A stretch of 64,000 nt of DNA, from NCBI GenBank assembly GCA_038205395.1, contig JBBRBX010000005.1, positions 1-64,000 of the forward strand. Direction: 5' to 3'. The stretch comes from Fredericiella sp038205395 (GTDB lineage Bacteria; Chloroflexota; Anaerolineae; Caldilineales; Caldilineaceae). Both the position numbers and the translations under genes were made by a program. Positions 8,142 through 16,800 of the stretch are shown here, in pieces (within the stretch, counting starts at the first letter, position 1; the number at the start of each line of letters is the position of its first letter). The notes under the pieces are model-generated. The model ran no database searches, was not told the DNA's origin, and saw only the letters and a list, made by a program, of their open reading frames with translations.

Positions 8142-9253
8142 GCGCCCGCACCCATCCCCTGTGTGCGCAGCGCCTGCAGCAACCGGCTCATAAAGCGCAG
8201 ATTGTGCAGCGTGCACAGCCGTTGAAAGGCGGCGTCGTTGGCGCGGTAGAGATGGCGCAGATAGCCGCGCGAGTAGTTTGTGCAGGTGAGGCAGTCGCAG
8301 GTGGGGTCCACCGGTTCAGCGGCCTTGATATACTTGTCGTCGGTGACGTAGAGAAAACGCAGCCAATCGGTGCGCTGGGTGGCGGGTTCGCCGACCATCA
8401 CATAGAGGCGGCCGCGGCGGGCGTCGCGCGTGGGCAGCGCCGAGTCAAAGATGTTGTAGCCCAACGCCACGCAGGCGGCGACATTGGCCGGATGGCCGAC
8501 GCCCAGCGCGTGCATGGGAAAGCGCGCCGGGATCAGCTCGCGTGTCCAGCGCAGCATCTCGTCCACCAACTGCCCTTCGGCGTCCAGCGGCCAGCCGCCG
8601 TAGCCATAGCCGTCAAAGCCGATCGCCAGCAGCGCTTCGGCGCAGGCGGCGCGCAGATCCGGCTCGCCGCCCCCCTGCACGACGCCAAAGAGCAGCGGGC
8701 GCTGCTCCGGCGGCAGCCGCTTCTGCGCCATCAGCCGGTCGAACTCGGAGCGGCAGCGTTTGGCCCAGGCCAGCGTGCGCCGCACTGAAGCCTCCTGCAC
8801 GGCAAAGGCATCGTCCACATGCGTGCACTGGTCGAGACACATAACCACATCGGCCCCATAGGCTACCTGCAGCTGCACACATTTTTCGGGCGTCAACTGA
8901 AACTTGCGCCCGCCGCTTTCGGGGCGGATGGTGATGCCGTCTTCGGTAATCGAGCCGTAGCGCGGATTTTCGCTGATCAGCGAGTAGGCTTGAAAGCCGC
9001 CCGAATCGGTGATGATGGGGCCGCGCCAGCCGCTCATGCGGTGCAGCCCGCCCAACGCCTGGACGGTGGAAGAGCCAGGGTGCTGCATCAGGTGGAAGGT
9101 GTTCATCACCAGCGCCTGGATGCCGCACAGCCGCAGGTCTTCGCTGTCGACGGCGCGCACGACGCCGGAGGTGGCGTCGGGCAGAAAGGCCGGCAGCGCG
9201 ATGCGGCCGTGCGGCAGGTCGATGCCGGCGTGGAGCGGCTGAGACTCGTTCAT
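8138..9253 (-). CDS. tgt: tRNA-guanine transglycosylase
   Basis: Exchanges guanine-34 for a queuosine precursor in tRNAs with GUN anticodons. The 371-residue sequence has the proton acceptor Asp83 in ITDSGGFQ, the substrate loop GVVQGG, the nucleophile Asp270 in NIFDSALPTRDARRG and zinc ligands Cys319, Cys321, Cys324 and His350. The consensus FDCVMPTRNARNG region is altered to FDSALPTRDARRG, so this is a somewhat divergent Tgt. The start at 9253 (MNESQP) is chosen; the longer frame upstream overlaps smpB. No other queuosine gene is in the window. Confidence 0.9.
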   Translation of the reverse strand: MNESQPLHAGIDLPHGRIALPAFLPDATSGVVRAVDSEDLRLCGIQALVMNTFHLMQHPGSSTVQALGGLHRMSGWRGPIITDSGGFQAYSLISENPRYGSITEDGITIRPESGGRKFQLTPEKCVQLQVAYGADVVMCLDQCTHVDDAFAVQEASVRRTLAWAKRCRSEFDRLMAQKRLPPEQRPLLFGVVQGGGEPDLRAACAEALLAIGFDGYGYGGWPLDAEGQLVDEMLRWTRELIPARFPMHALGVGHPANVAACVALGYNIFDSALPTRDARRGRLYVMVGEPATQRTDWLRFLYVTDDKYIKAAEPVDPTCDCLTCTNYSRGYLRHLYRANDAAFQRLCTLHNLRFMSRLLQALRTQGMGAGA

Positions 9254-9269
9254 GGCGGGGGGCAGGGGC

Positions 9270-9752
9270 TTACCAGCCGCCCTTGAGCGCACGGCGCAGG
9301 TCGCGCTCGTTGTCGCGCTCGGCGATGGTGTCGCGCTTGTCGTGCTGCAGCTTGCCTCTGGCTACCCCGATCTCGATCTTGGCCAGCCCGCGATCGCTGA
9401 TGTACATGCGCAGCGGGACGATGGTATAGTTGCGCTGGGTGGCGGAGGCGTACAGCTGGGCGATCTCGCGGCGGTTGAGGAGCAGCTTGCGGTCACGCAC
9501 TTCGGGGTGGTTGAAGCGGTTGCCCTGCTCATAGTGCGCGATATGCACATTGAGCAGCCACGCCTCATTGTTGCGGACCAATACAAAGCCATCCTGCAGG
9601 CTCACCTTGCCGGCGCGCACCGATTTGATCTCCGTACCGGTCAGGATGATGCCGGCTTCGTAGACTTCTTCAATAAAATATTCGTGGCGGGCCTTGCGGT
9701 TGCTGGCCACGGTGCGAGCGCCTCGCGCTACTTCTTTTTCTTTTTTCACCAC
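9270..9752 (-). CDS. smpB: SsrA-binding protein
   Basis: Binds tmRNA and the decoding centre of stalled ribosomes for trans-translation. The 160-residue length and motifs are standard: ARHEYFIEEVYEAGIILTGT, EIKSVRAGKVSLQDGF, LLNVHIAHYEQGNRFNH, RKLLLNRREI and a C-terminal basic tail with KRDTIAERDNERDLRRALK. It lies 16 bases upstream of tgt on the minus strand, so smpB, tgt, the rRNA methyltransferase, the helical-repeat protein and menA form a tight run. The first three all concern RNA or the ribosome. No ssrA gene was recognised nearby. Confidence 0.96.
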   Translation of the reverse strand: MVKKEKEVARGARTVASNRKARHEYFIEEVYEAGIILTGTEIKSVRAGKVSLQDGFVLVRNNEAWLLNVHIAHYEQGNRFNHPEVRDRKLLLNRREIAQLYASATQRNYTIVPLRMYISDRGLAKIEIGVARGKLQHDKRDTIAERDNERDLRRALKGGW

Positions 9753-9834
9753 TCACTCTCTATCATCTGCTGCGGCGGGGCCTGGTTAAGGGGCCTGGTT
9801 AAAATGGGAACGCCCGCGCCCGAATCCGGTTCAA

Positions 9835-11211
9835 TTACTGTACAGTTGGCGTGCCGGCAGGGGGCGGCGTGCTGATGGGTTGTGGGCTGCCGCCCAGCAG
9901 TTCGATGGCCTTATCCAACTGCGGGTCTTCGCCGGCCTCACGCTGTTCGTCGCTGATCGCCACCGCCACATCCGGCTCCAAGCCCGTGCCGTCGATGGTG
10001 CGGTCTTTGGGGGTGAACCAGCGGGCGATGGTGACGCGCATGATGGAGCCGTCGCTCAGCGTCTTGGGAAGCTGCACGCTGCCCTTGCCGTAGCTCGTTG
10101 CGCCGACAACCTGGCCGCGGCCGTTGTCCTGGATGGCCCCCGCCACAATTTCGCTGGCGCTGGCGCTGCCTTCGTTGACCAGCACCACCAGCGGGGTATC
10201 TTTGGCGGTGGCCTTGCCGGTCGTCGTGTACAGTTCCTCTTTGCCGTCGGCAAAGCGCTCGATCAGCACGTCGGCATCCTCCAAAAAGACGTTGGCCACC
10301 GCAACCGCCTGGGTCAGCAGACCGCCGGGGTTGCCGCGCAGGTCAAATATAATTCCTTTGGGGTTCTGCGCCAGCGCGTCGCTCACCGCCTGGCGCACGA
10401 GTTCGCCGGCGTTTTCGTTAAAGCTGTTCAACTGCACATAGGCCAGGTCGCCGTCCAGCGTGTCGGTGGCGATGGTGGGAATCTCGATGCGGTCGCGCAG
10501 GACATCGACATCAAACGGCTGCTCTTCCCCTGTGCGCACAATGGTCAGCACCACCGTGCTGCCTTTGGGGCCACGAATTTTGTCGATGGCGGCAGAGAGA
10601 TCCGTGCCGACGACGCTCTCGCCATCGACGGCGATAATCAGATCGTCGCGCTTGACGCCTGCCTTCCAGGCCGGCTGGTTCTCAAACGGCTCCACCACCC
10701 GCACCGTGTCAAACTGGACATCCCAATCCACGCGCGCCCCGATGCCCTCAAAGCTGCCTTCCAGGCTGGAGCGGAAATAGTCCGCCTCCTGGGGAGTCAT
10801 AAACGAGGTGTTCGGGTCTTCCAGCGTGCCGAGCACACCCTTGATGGCCCCATAGGTGGCTTCGTCGGTGGAAGGCAGCTTGCCATAGAAATCGTTGTAG
10901 AGCAGATCCATGGACTCCCAGAAAACGTCAAACTTCGGATACAGTTGTTCGCCTGCGGCGCTGCTACGGCTGCCGGCAGAGACGGAAGGGGAGGTCAGCG
11001 CGCCGGCGCCGAAGCCGAGGCCAAAGCCGACCAGCAGCAGCGCCGCCCCCACCACCACCGACAGGCAGGTGACGAGGAGCGGGCGGTTGCCGCGCAGAGA
11101 GCCGCCGGTCGGGCCGCCGCTGGGGGCGTCCACCAGCGGGGTGGCGGCTTCGGTATAGGGCGGCAGATCATCCGCGGCTGCGCCTGGCGTGGGGCGGGGT
11201 TCGTTGGTCAT
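9835..11211 (-). CDS. S41 family C-terminal processing peptidase (copy 1)
   Basis: Membrane-anchored CtpA-type serine protease, 458 residues. An N-terminal Pro/Thr-rich cytoplasmic stretch precedes one membrane helix at about 44-71. A PDZ domain follows (FEGIGARVDWD to about residue 230), then the S41 core with substrate-loop motif IIFDLRGNPGGLL, nucleophile Ser351 in NEGSASASEI and general base Lys376 in SYGKGSVQ. The C-terminus is a short Thr/Pro tail. Its ATG overlaps the stop of the second S41 gene (ATGA). It probably trims exported or envelope proteins; the target is unknown. Confidence 0.92.
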   Translation of the reverse strand: MTNEPRPTPGAAADDLPPYTEAATPLVDAPSGGPTGGSLRGNRPLLVTCLSVVVGAALLLVGFGLGFGAGALTSPSVSAGSRSSAAGEQLYPKFDVFWESMDLLYNDFYGKLPSTDEATYGAIKGVLGTLEDPNTSFMTPQEADYFRSSLEGSFEGIGARVDWDVQFDTVRVVEPFENQPAWKAGVKRDDLIIAVDGESVVGTDLSAAIDKIRGPKGSTVVLTIVRTGEEQPFDVDVLRDRIEIPTIATDTLDGDLAYVQLNSFNENAGELVRQAVSDALAQNPKGIIFDLRGNPGGLLTQAVAVANVFLEDADVLIERFADGKEELYTTTGKATAKDTPLVVLVNEGSASASEIVAGAIQDNGRGQVVGATSYGKGSVQLPKTLSDGSIMRVTIARWFTPKDRTIDGTGLEPDVAVAISDEQREAGEDPQLDKAIELLGGSPQPISTPPPAGTPTVQ

Positions 11212-12485
11212 GGCGTAAGCGTCCTCGTTTGTGCAGTTTGAACGGTGGCAGGCAGATCGGCCAGCGCGGCGGCCAGCGCATCCTCGCCCTCGGCCACCAC
11301 AACATCCGGCTCCAGCCCCTGCCCGCTGATCTGGCGGCCATTGGGGGTGTACCACTGGGCGTTGGTAACGTGCAGGCTGCTCTGGTCAGCCAGTTCGTGG
11401 ATCAGCTGGACACTGCCCTTGCCATAGGTTTTGCGCCCGACCAGACGGGCGCGGCCGTGGTCGTGCAGGGCGCCGGCGATGATTTCACTGGCGCTGGCCG
11501 TGCCCTCATCCACCAGCAGCACCAGCGGCGCGCCGCCGGCCAGCTCACCGGGGGTGGCGGACAACGTTTTGCGCAAGCCGCCCGCCTTCTCCTCGACCAC
11601 AATCACGCCGCTCTCCAGCCACATATCGGCCTGGGCCACGGCGGAGTTGAGCAGCCCGCCGGGGTTGCCGCGCAGGTCCCAGACAAAGCGCAGGGCGCCG
11701 GCGTCGCGCAGCTCGGCCAGCGCCTGGCGCATCTCATCCGGGCTGCGCTCGCTGAAGATCGTCTGGTGCAGATAGCCGGTGGCCGGGCTGCCGGGTGCAC
11801 TGTCCAACAGCCGCCATTCGATGCTGGGCGTCTGAATCTCAGCGCGGGTCAGGGTAAAGGTCAACTCCTGCACGGCTGTGCCCAGGTTGGCGTCCGGACT
11901 CACATCCGGGCTTGCGTCCGGACTCACATCGGGGCCGCCGCGCTGCACCAACAGCGTGACCGTCGAGCCGACCGGGCCGCGCAGCAGGGCCACCAGTGTA
12001 TCGCTGCTCATCTGCGGCGGAATCTCCTGCTTATCGACGCGCAGCAGCAGGTCACCTTTGCGGATGCCCGCCAGCGCCGCCGGCTGTCCCACCAGCGGGG
12101 AAAGCAGATAGCCGGCCTCGCTCGCCTCCAGCCCGGCGCCGATGCCGCCGAACTTGCCGGCAAGCTGGTCGCGTTCCAGTTCGCGCGCCTGCGGCTCGAC
12201 AAAAAAGGTGTAGGGGTCGCCAAAGCTCTGCACCATGCCGGCGATGGCTCCATTGGTGCGCTGGGCCGTGTCCGGTTTGGAACCAAAGAAGTCGCGATCC
12301 AGCAGCCCCCACACCTGCCAGTACTTGGCCATATCCGCTTCGGCGGCAGCCGTGCCGCTGCCGGGGGCAAACACAATCGGCGCGGCCCCGTCATGCAGCA
12401 GCGGATAGGCGGCATAGCCGGCGATCAAAAGCAGCGCGGCCAGGAAGAGTGCGGCCAGGCCAAACAAGAGTCTGCGTACCCACAT
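11208..12485 (-). CDS. S41 family C-terminal processing peptidase (copy 2)
   Basis: A 425-residue paralogue of the following gene. An N-terminal signal anchor (residues 4-27) leads to a PDZ domain (GGIGAGLEASEAGYLLSP onward), then the S41 core with FVWDLRGNPGGLL, Ser331 in DEGTASASEI and Lys356 in TYGKGSVQ, so it should be active. A short Pro-Asp-Val/Ala-Ser repeat (PDVSPDASPDVSPDA, near 185-200) is inserted at the end of the PDZ domain. It is the first gene of the pair and is translationally coupled to copy 1. A TACAAT box on the minus strand (12495-12500) ends about 10 bases before the ATG, so the leader must be very short. Confidence 0.92.
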   Translation of the reverse strand: MWVRRLLFGLAALFLAALLLIAGYAAYPLLHDGAAPIVFAPGSGTAAAEADMAKYWQVWGLLDRDFFGSKPDTAQRTNGAIAGMVQSFGDPYTFFVEPQARELERDQLAGKFGGIGAGLEASEAGYLLSPLVGQPAALAGIRKGDLLLRVDKQEIPPQMSSDTLVALLRGPVGSTVTLLVQRGGPDVSPDASPDVSPDANLGTAVQELTFTLTRAEIQTPSIEWRLLDSAPGSPATGYLHQTIFSERSPDEMRQALAELRDAGALRFVWDLRGNPGGLLNSAVAQADMWLESGVIVVEEKAGGLRKTLSATPGELAGGAPLVLLVDEGTASASEIIAGALHDHGRARLVGRKTYGKGSVQLIHELADQSSLHVTNAQWYTPNGRQISGQGLEPDVVVAEGEDALAAALADLPATVQTAQTRTLTP

Positions 12486-12522
12486 AGACTGCGCATTGTA
12501 GCATAGGAGGGGGATTATCTTC

Positions 12523-12947
12523 TCAATCGCTGCGGCGCTCTTGCTGCCGAGCCGCCTCGGCTGCGGCCTTGCGCGCCAGCGTATGCCACAGGTGCAGCGT
12601 CGCCTCCCCCAGCCGCGCCGCCTGCTCGGTGATGCGCTGCTGCTGCAGCGGCTGATCCGGATCAGTCAATGCTTCCAAGATCAACCTTTGCAGTGTGGGG
12701 GAGTCGTGCCGGCCGGATGGGTTCGGTTGGCCTGGTTCCAACTCCGGCAGCATTTTCCAAGTAATTTCCGCCGGCGAGAGATCGGGGTAGCGTCGGCGCA
12801 GACGGCTGCGGACCAAATCCAACACCAGTTGCTGCACATTCAGCATCGTCTGGACGCGCGCGCGCCGGGCGAAAGCTGCGCCCAGCGTTCATATTCGTCC
12901 CAATCGATCGGTTCGCAATCCGTGCGATACGATTCATCTATCGGCAT
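12523..12947 (-). pseudogene. Small hypothetical gene split by a 2-base frameshift
   Basis: Two minus-strand frames appear to be one gene. The first (12947 to 12840) starts MPIDESYRTD, reads IDWDEYERWAQLSPGARA and then runs into a stop. The second (12846 to 12523) reads MLNVQQLVLDLVRSRLRRRY and continues to the end. They meet at an alternating CG tract at 12855-12865. Removing one CG unit restores a continuous frame of about 141 residues (SPGARVQTMLNVQQL). This is either a real slippage mutation or an assembly error. The product is helical with LSPAEITWKML and an Arg/Glu-rich C-terminus; no function recognised. Confidence 0.55.
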
Positions 12948-12980
12948 AGCTGCTGCCAGTATACCACTTATCCACCGTTT

Positions 12981-13017
12981 CCTGTCCGCCGATTCAGGCG
13001 CAGATTGCACCGATTCA
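12981..13017. repeat. Intergenic repeat, single arm of the family seen at 20822-21018
   Basis: About 37 bases here match 20822-20858 with roughly five differences (core CTGTCCGCCGATTCAGG against CTGTCCACCGATTCGGG). At the second site the sequence forms both arms of an inverted repeat. Only one clear arm is present here. It lies between a hypothetical gene and the nucleotidyltransferase gene. Confidence 0.6.
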
Positions 13018-13122
13018 GATGACGCAGATTTCTCCCGTCCCGCACAGGCCGCGCCGCGCCAAGGGTGCACGTTCTCTCTTTGACGGAATCGTGCGCAATT
13101 ACTATACTGATGTGGGGAACCC

Positions 13123-13413
13123 ATGATGCACAAAGATCAGGTACTGCTTGTACTCAGGCAGCATAAGCAAGAGCTAGCCGTAAAATATGGCGTCACCCGC
13201 CTGGGCATCTTCGGCTCTGTGGCGCGCGATGAATTAACTGCAGCTAGCGACATCGATATTGTCGTGCATATGGCGCCGGATCTGTTCCAGATGGTGCACA
13301 TGCGGGAGGAACTGGAGCAGTTGCTCAACGCGCCGGTCGATCTGATCCGCTATCAGCAGTATCTCAACCAACTGCTCAAAAAGCGCATTGATGCGGAAGC
13401 AATCTATGTTTGA
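13123..13413 (+). CDS. MntA-like nucleotidyltransferase domain protein (minimal nucleotidyltransferase)
   Basis: A 96-residue protein with the minimal nucleotidyltransferase signature LGIFGSVARDEL and SDIDIVV; Asp43 and Asp45 are the metal-binding pair. In MNT-HEPN (MntA-HepT) toxin-antitoxin systems such proteins are antitoxins that AMPylate the HEPN RNase. The HepT partner normally overlaps or follows directly. Here an ATG overlaps the end of the gene (13406) but its frame stops after 16 codons, so no HEPN toxin is visible. It is therefore an orphan or remnant. Confidence 0.8.
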   Translation: MMHKDQVLLVLRQHKQELAVKYGVTRLGIFGSVARDELTAASDIDIVVHMAPDLFQMVHMREELEQLLNAPVDLIRYQQYLNQLLKKRIDAEAIYV

Positions 13414-13451
13414 TCAGGAACTGCGGCAGGCGATAGAGCAAAGTCACATGT

Positions 13452-13739
13452 CTAACGTGCCGTAAGCCCCCGCTCCTGTTGTTTTTGCTGCTGCACGTAC
13501 TCGTCAAGCAGCATCCGAATCATCTTTTGATAGGAGATATTCTGTTCCTGGGCGACTTGTTTGAAATAGTCAATGCTCGCGCTCTCCAGCGTAATCGTTA
13601 TCTTCACCTTGGTGTTGCGTTTCGCACGTGCGGCAAGCTCAGCCGCAGAGGGAAGAAAATCATCCTTGACCACTTCCAACTCCCCAAGCTCCTCATTCTC
13701 CATATAGTCAACCGGTTTGCCGGCGGTTCGTCTGTTCAT
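13452..13739 (-). CDS. Ribbon-helix-helix (CopG/BrnA-like) antitoxin
   Basis: A 95-residue protein whose C-terminal half is a ribbon-helix-helix DNA-binding domain: VKITITLESASIDYFKQVAQ, then YQKMIRMLLDEYVQQQK. The charged N-terminal half (MENEELGELEVVKDDF) resembles antitoxins that neutralise BrnT-like toxins. BrnT normally lies just upstream, but the 95 bases between this gene and the restriction enzyme have no BrnT-like frame. They hold only a 29-codon frame (MLLRQWQGRIEPTLLEF) whose TGA overlaps this ATG. The ATG at 13739 is the natural start. Function as an antitoxin is inferred from the fold. Confidence 0.75.
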   Translation of the reverse strand: MNRRTAGKPVDYMENEELGELEVVKDDFLPSAAELAARAKRNTKVKITITLESASIDYFKQVAQEQNISYQKMIRMLLDEYVQQQKQQERGLTAR

Positions 13740-13833
13740 ATCGTTCCTTGACCAAGGGCCAGAAGCCAGCCCCGGAATTCTAATAGGGTCGGTTCGATGC
13801 GCCCCTGCCACTGACGAAGAAGCATTGCCCAAT

Positions 13834-16800
13834 TCAAGCCGCCGCCGTATACCCCTCGCCCACTGGCCGCGCCTGGCCCAGTGCGGCCAACGTCGCCAGC
13901 AGCTCTTCGACGCGGCCCAGGCGCGCTGCGGCGGGGCCGGCAAAGGCGGCGGCGACTTGGGCGGCGGTCAGCGGGGCGGTGGCGGCGTGCAGGATGGCGC
14001 GCACGGCCGCAGCTTGGGCGGCCATGCCGGCAGGCCAGACGCCCAGGGCGGCGGCGGACGCGGCGGTGGATGGCGGCGCGCAGGAGCGGCCGGCCTCGTC
14101 TTCTGTCACCAGCGGCTCCTGCACGGGGGACAGCCCGGCGTGCGCGTCCTGGTAGGCGGGGCGCAGCCGGCGGATGTGGCCCTGCGCCTCTTCGGCGGCG
14201 CGCTGCCGGTTGAGATCGGCCAGCCGCTGCAAGAGATCGGCGTCCGCCAGGGCTGCGGGCCAGCCGTAGGCAGCGGCGACGGCGGCGTCGAGTTCATCAT
14301 GCAGCCGGCGCAGCACGGCGACCAGCCCCTGCGCGTGTACGGCGCGCTCCTTGGCGCTCAGGGGGGCGCCGCTGCGCTCCTGGGCCAGCACGTTGTACAG
14401 GTCGGTCAGCGTCAGCTTGGGATGCAGCGCCTGCTGCCGCTTGCGGTGGGCGTCCAACTGCTCGGCCAGGTCGCGGATGCGCGCCTGCTGGGTCGGCGTG
14501 GCGTCGGGAAAGGGAAAGGGTTCAAAACAGCGCGTCTTGTTGTAGCGTGGTCGATCTTCAAGTGTACCACCTGCGGCCAGCGCCCAGGTGACGTGGATGT
14601 GGCTGGACAGTATGCCCAAGAAGTAGGCATCATCCAGGGCTATCGCAATCAGCATGTTGTCGGGCAGAACGGCCTCGTCTAAAAAGACAAAGAAGCGATG
14701 CTTGGCGGTTTCGACGGTGGCGATATAGCGCTGCAGGCCGGCCAGGGCGGGGCGCAGATTGGCGCGCGGTTCGCCGTGAATCCACCATTTTTCACGGTAC
14801 GCCGCGCGGCGGTTCTGGTCCCGCTCCGGCTTGATCCGGTCATACAGCCACTGGTAGATCGCCGGGTAGCGGTCGCGCACCTCCTGTTCGCTCAAGCCAA
14901 ACAGGTCGATGACATAGACGCCGCGCGGGGTCTGGGTGATGTCACGGCCGTTGCGATACGGCTTGATCACTTCCGCCAGAGAACTTTCGCTGCCATAGCC
15001 AAGCAGTACAGCTTCTTCCTCGGTTACAATAAAACCGGCGCCATGCAGCTTGACGCCTGGACAGCTAAGCTCAGCGTTTGCCAGCAATGGCCGGCATCCC
15101 GCCACATCCGCCCCAATCGTGAGGTCCGGCAAAATTCGGCCGATTGTCGTGGAAAACGTAAGAGCAGGGGTTTCACCTTGACTCTCTTCTCGTATAACAC
15201 GCAACAGTGTGCCGGCGGCTGTGCCAGACGCCCCAACAGTCATGGCAATTCGCACCGCCGCGCCTTGCGCGGAATCCACCCACGGGTGGTCAGGAATCGC
15301 ATACAGTACGCTGAGCGGCGGCGCAGCCTGCATGTGGTGCTCCAACACGCGCCGGCTGATGGTCTGCCGCAAACTGTTGGTCGTGATAAAGCCAAAGCGC
15401 TGGACCTGCCCGGCGCGCGCCAGCTCCGCCGCCTTGTCCCACCAGAACATGACGTAGTCGGCGGAATCGGGCACGTGCGGGTAGACGGCGCGCACGGCTT
15501 CAGCATAGCCGTCGCCCAGCGCCTCCCGCATCCGCGCCGTGCCGATAAAGGGCGGGTTGCCCACGATATACTCCGCTTCCGGCCACGCCGCCGGGCGCGG
15601 GTTGAGATAGCGGTAGACCGGCACACGCCCGCTTTCGTCCGGCGCCGGCTCGCCTGTGACCGGATGGGGGCGCAGGCTGCGCCCATCCCAGCGTGTGACG
15701 GGCTGCCCGGCGGCATCCAGCAGCGGTTCGACCGCATCCCAGGCCAGCACGGCGTCGCGGCAGACGATGTTGTGAAAGGCGCGCACGATCGGTTCGGGCG
15801 GCTGCACATCGCCGCGCGTGCGGTAGTGCCACTGCAGATAGCCGATCCAGAGCACCAGTTCGGCAATGGCCGCCGCACGCGGGTTGATCTCCAGCCCCAA
15901 AAACTGCTGCGGCGTGACCTGCATGCCCTCCATCTCCAGCGAAAGCTGGCTCTGCCCCAGTTCACCCAGCACCTGCAAGACTTCGCCTTCGATGCGCTTC
16001 ATGTGTTCAAGGGTGACATAGAGAAAGTTGCCGGTGCCTGCGGCGGGGTCGAGCACACGCGTGTGCGCCAGGCTGCGCTGAAACTCTGCGACCACACCCA
16101 GCGCCATATCCGGCTGCCCCTGCTCGTGCAGCAGCAGCGCGGCGGTCTTGACGCTGGCCCACTGGCTGCGCAGCGGCTCGATGACCGCAGGCAAGACCAG
16201 CCGCTCGACATAGGCGCGCGGGGTGTAGTGCGCGCCCAGCTTGTGGCGCTCGACCGGGTCCAGGGCGCGTTCGAGCAGCGTGCCGAAGATGGCCGGCTCG
16301 ACATCGCGCCAGTCCGCCTGCGCCGCTTCGCTCAACAGCTGCAGTTGGTCGGCGTCCAGCGGCAGCGCTGCGGCATGAGCGTAGATATCGCCGTTAAAGC
16401 GGGGGATATGGGTGCGCAGGATGACGGAGAAGCCGCCCGTGTCCATGGTCTGCCACAGATGTTCGACCATCGGCTGGAAGCTGGGCACGTTGTGGCGCAG
16501 ATCCGCCAGCAGCTGCGTAAACGAGCGGTTGGGCAGCAGCCCCACATCCTCGGCAAACATGGTGAACAGGCAGCGCATCAGAAAGTGAGCCACGGCGTCC
16601 GGCGTATGCTGCGCCTCCAGCGAGCGCGCCAGCTGCGCCAACTGGGCGGCGATGGCGCGCGTCACGCGGGCGCTGCGCCGCGCCGGGTCCAGGCTGAGCG
16701 GGTCGCTCCACACGGCCGCCAGCAGATCGCGCACTGCCGGCTCGAGCAGTTCGTCCAGGGCAATGCGATAGTTCTGCGGGTCGGGGAAGGGAATATATTG

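Noticed and set aside
13406..13456. Start of a HepT-like HEPN toxin after the nucleotidyltransferase
   Set aside because: The frame closes after 16 codons and shows no HEPN motif.
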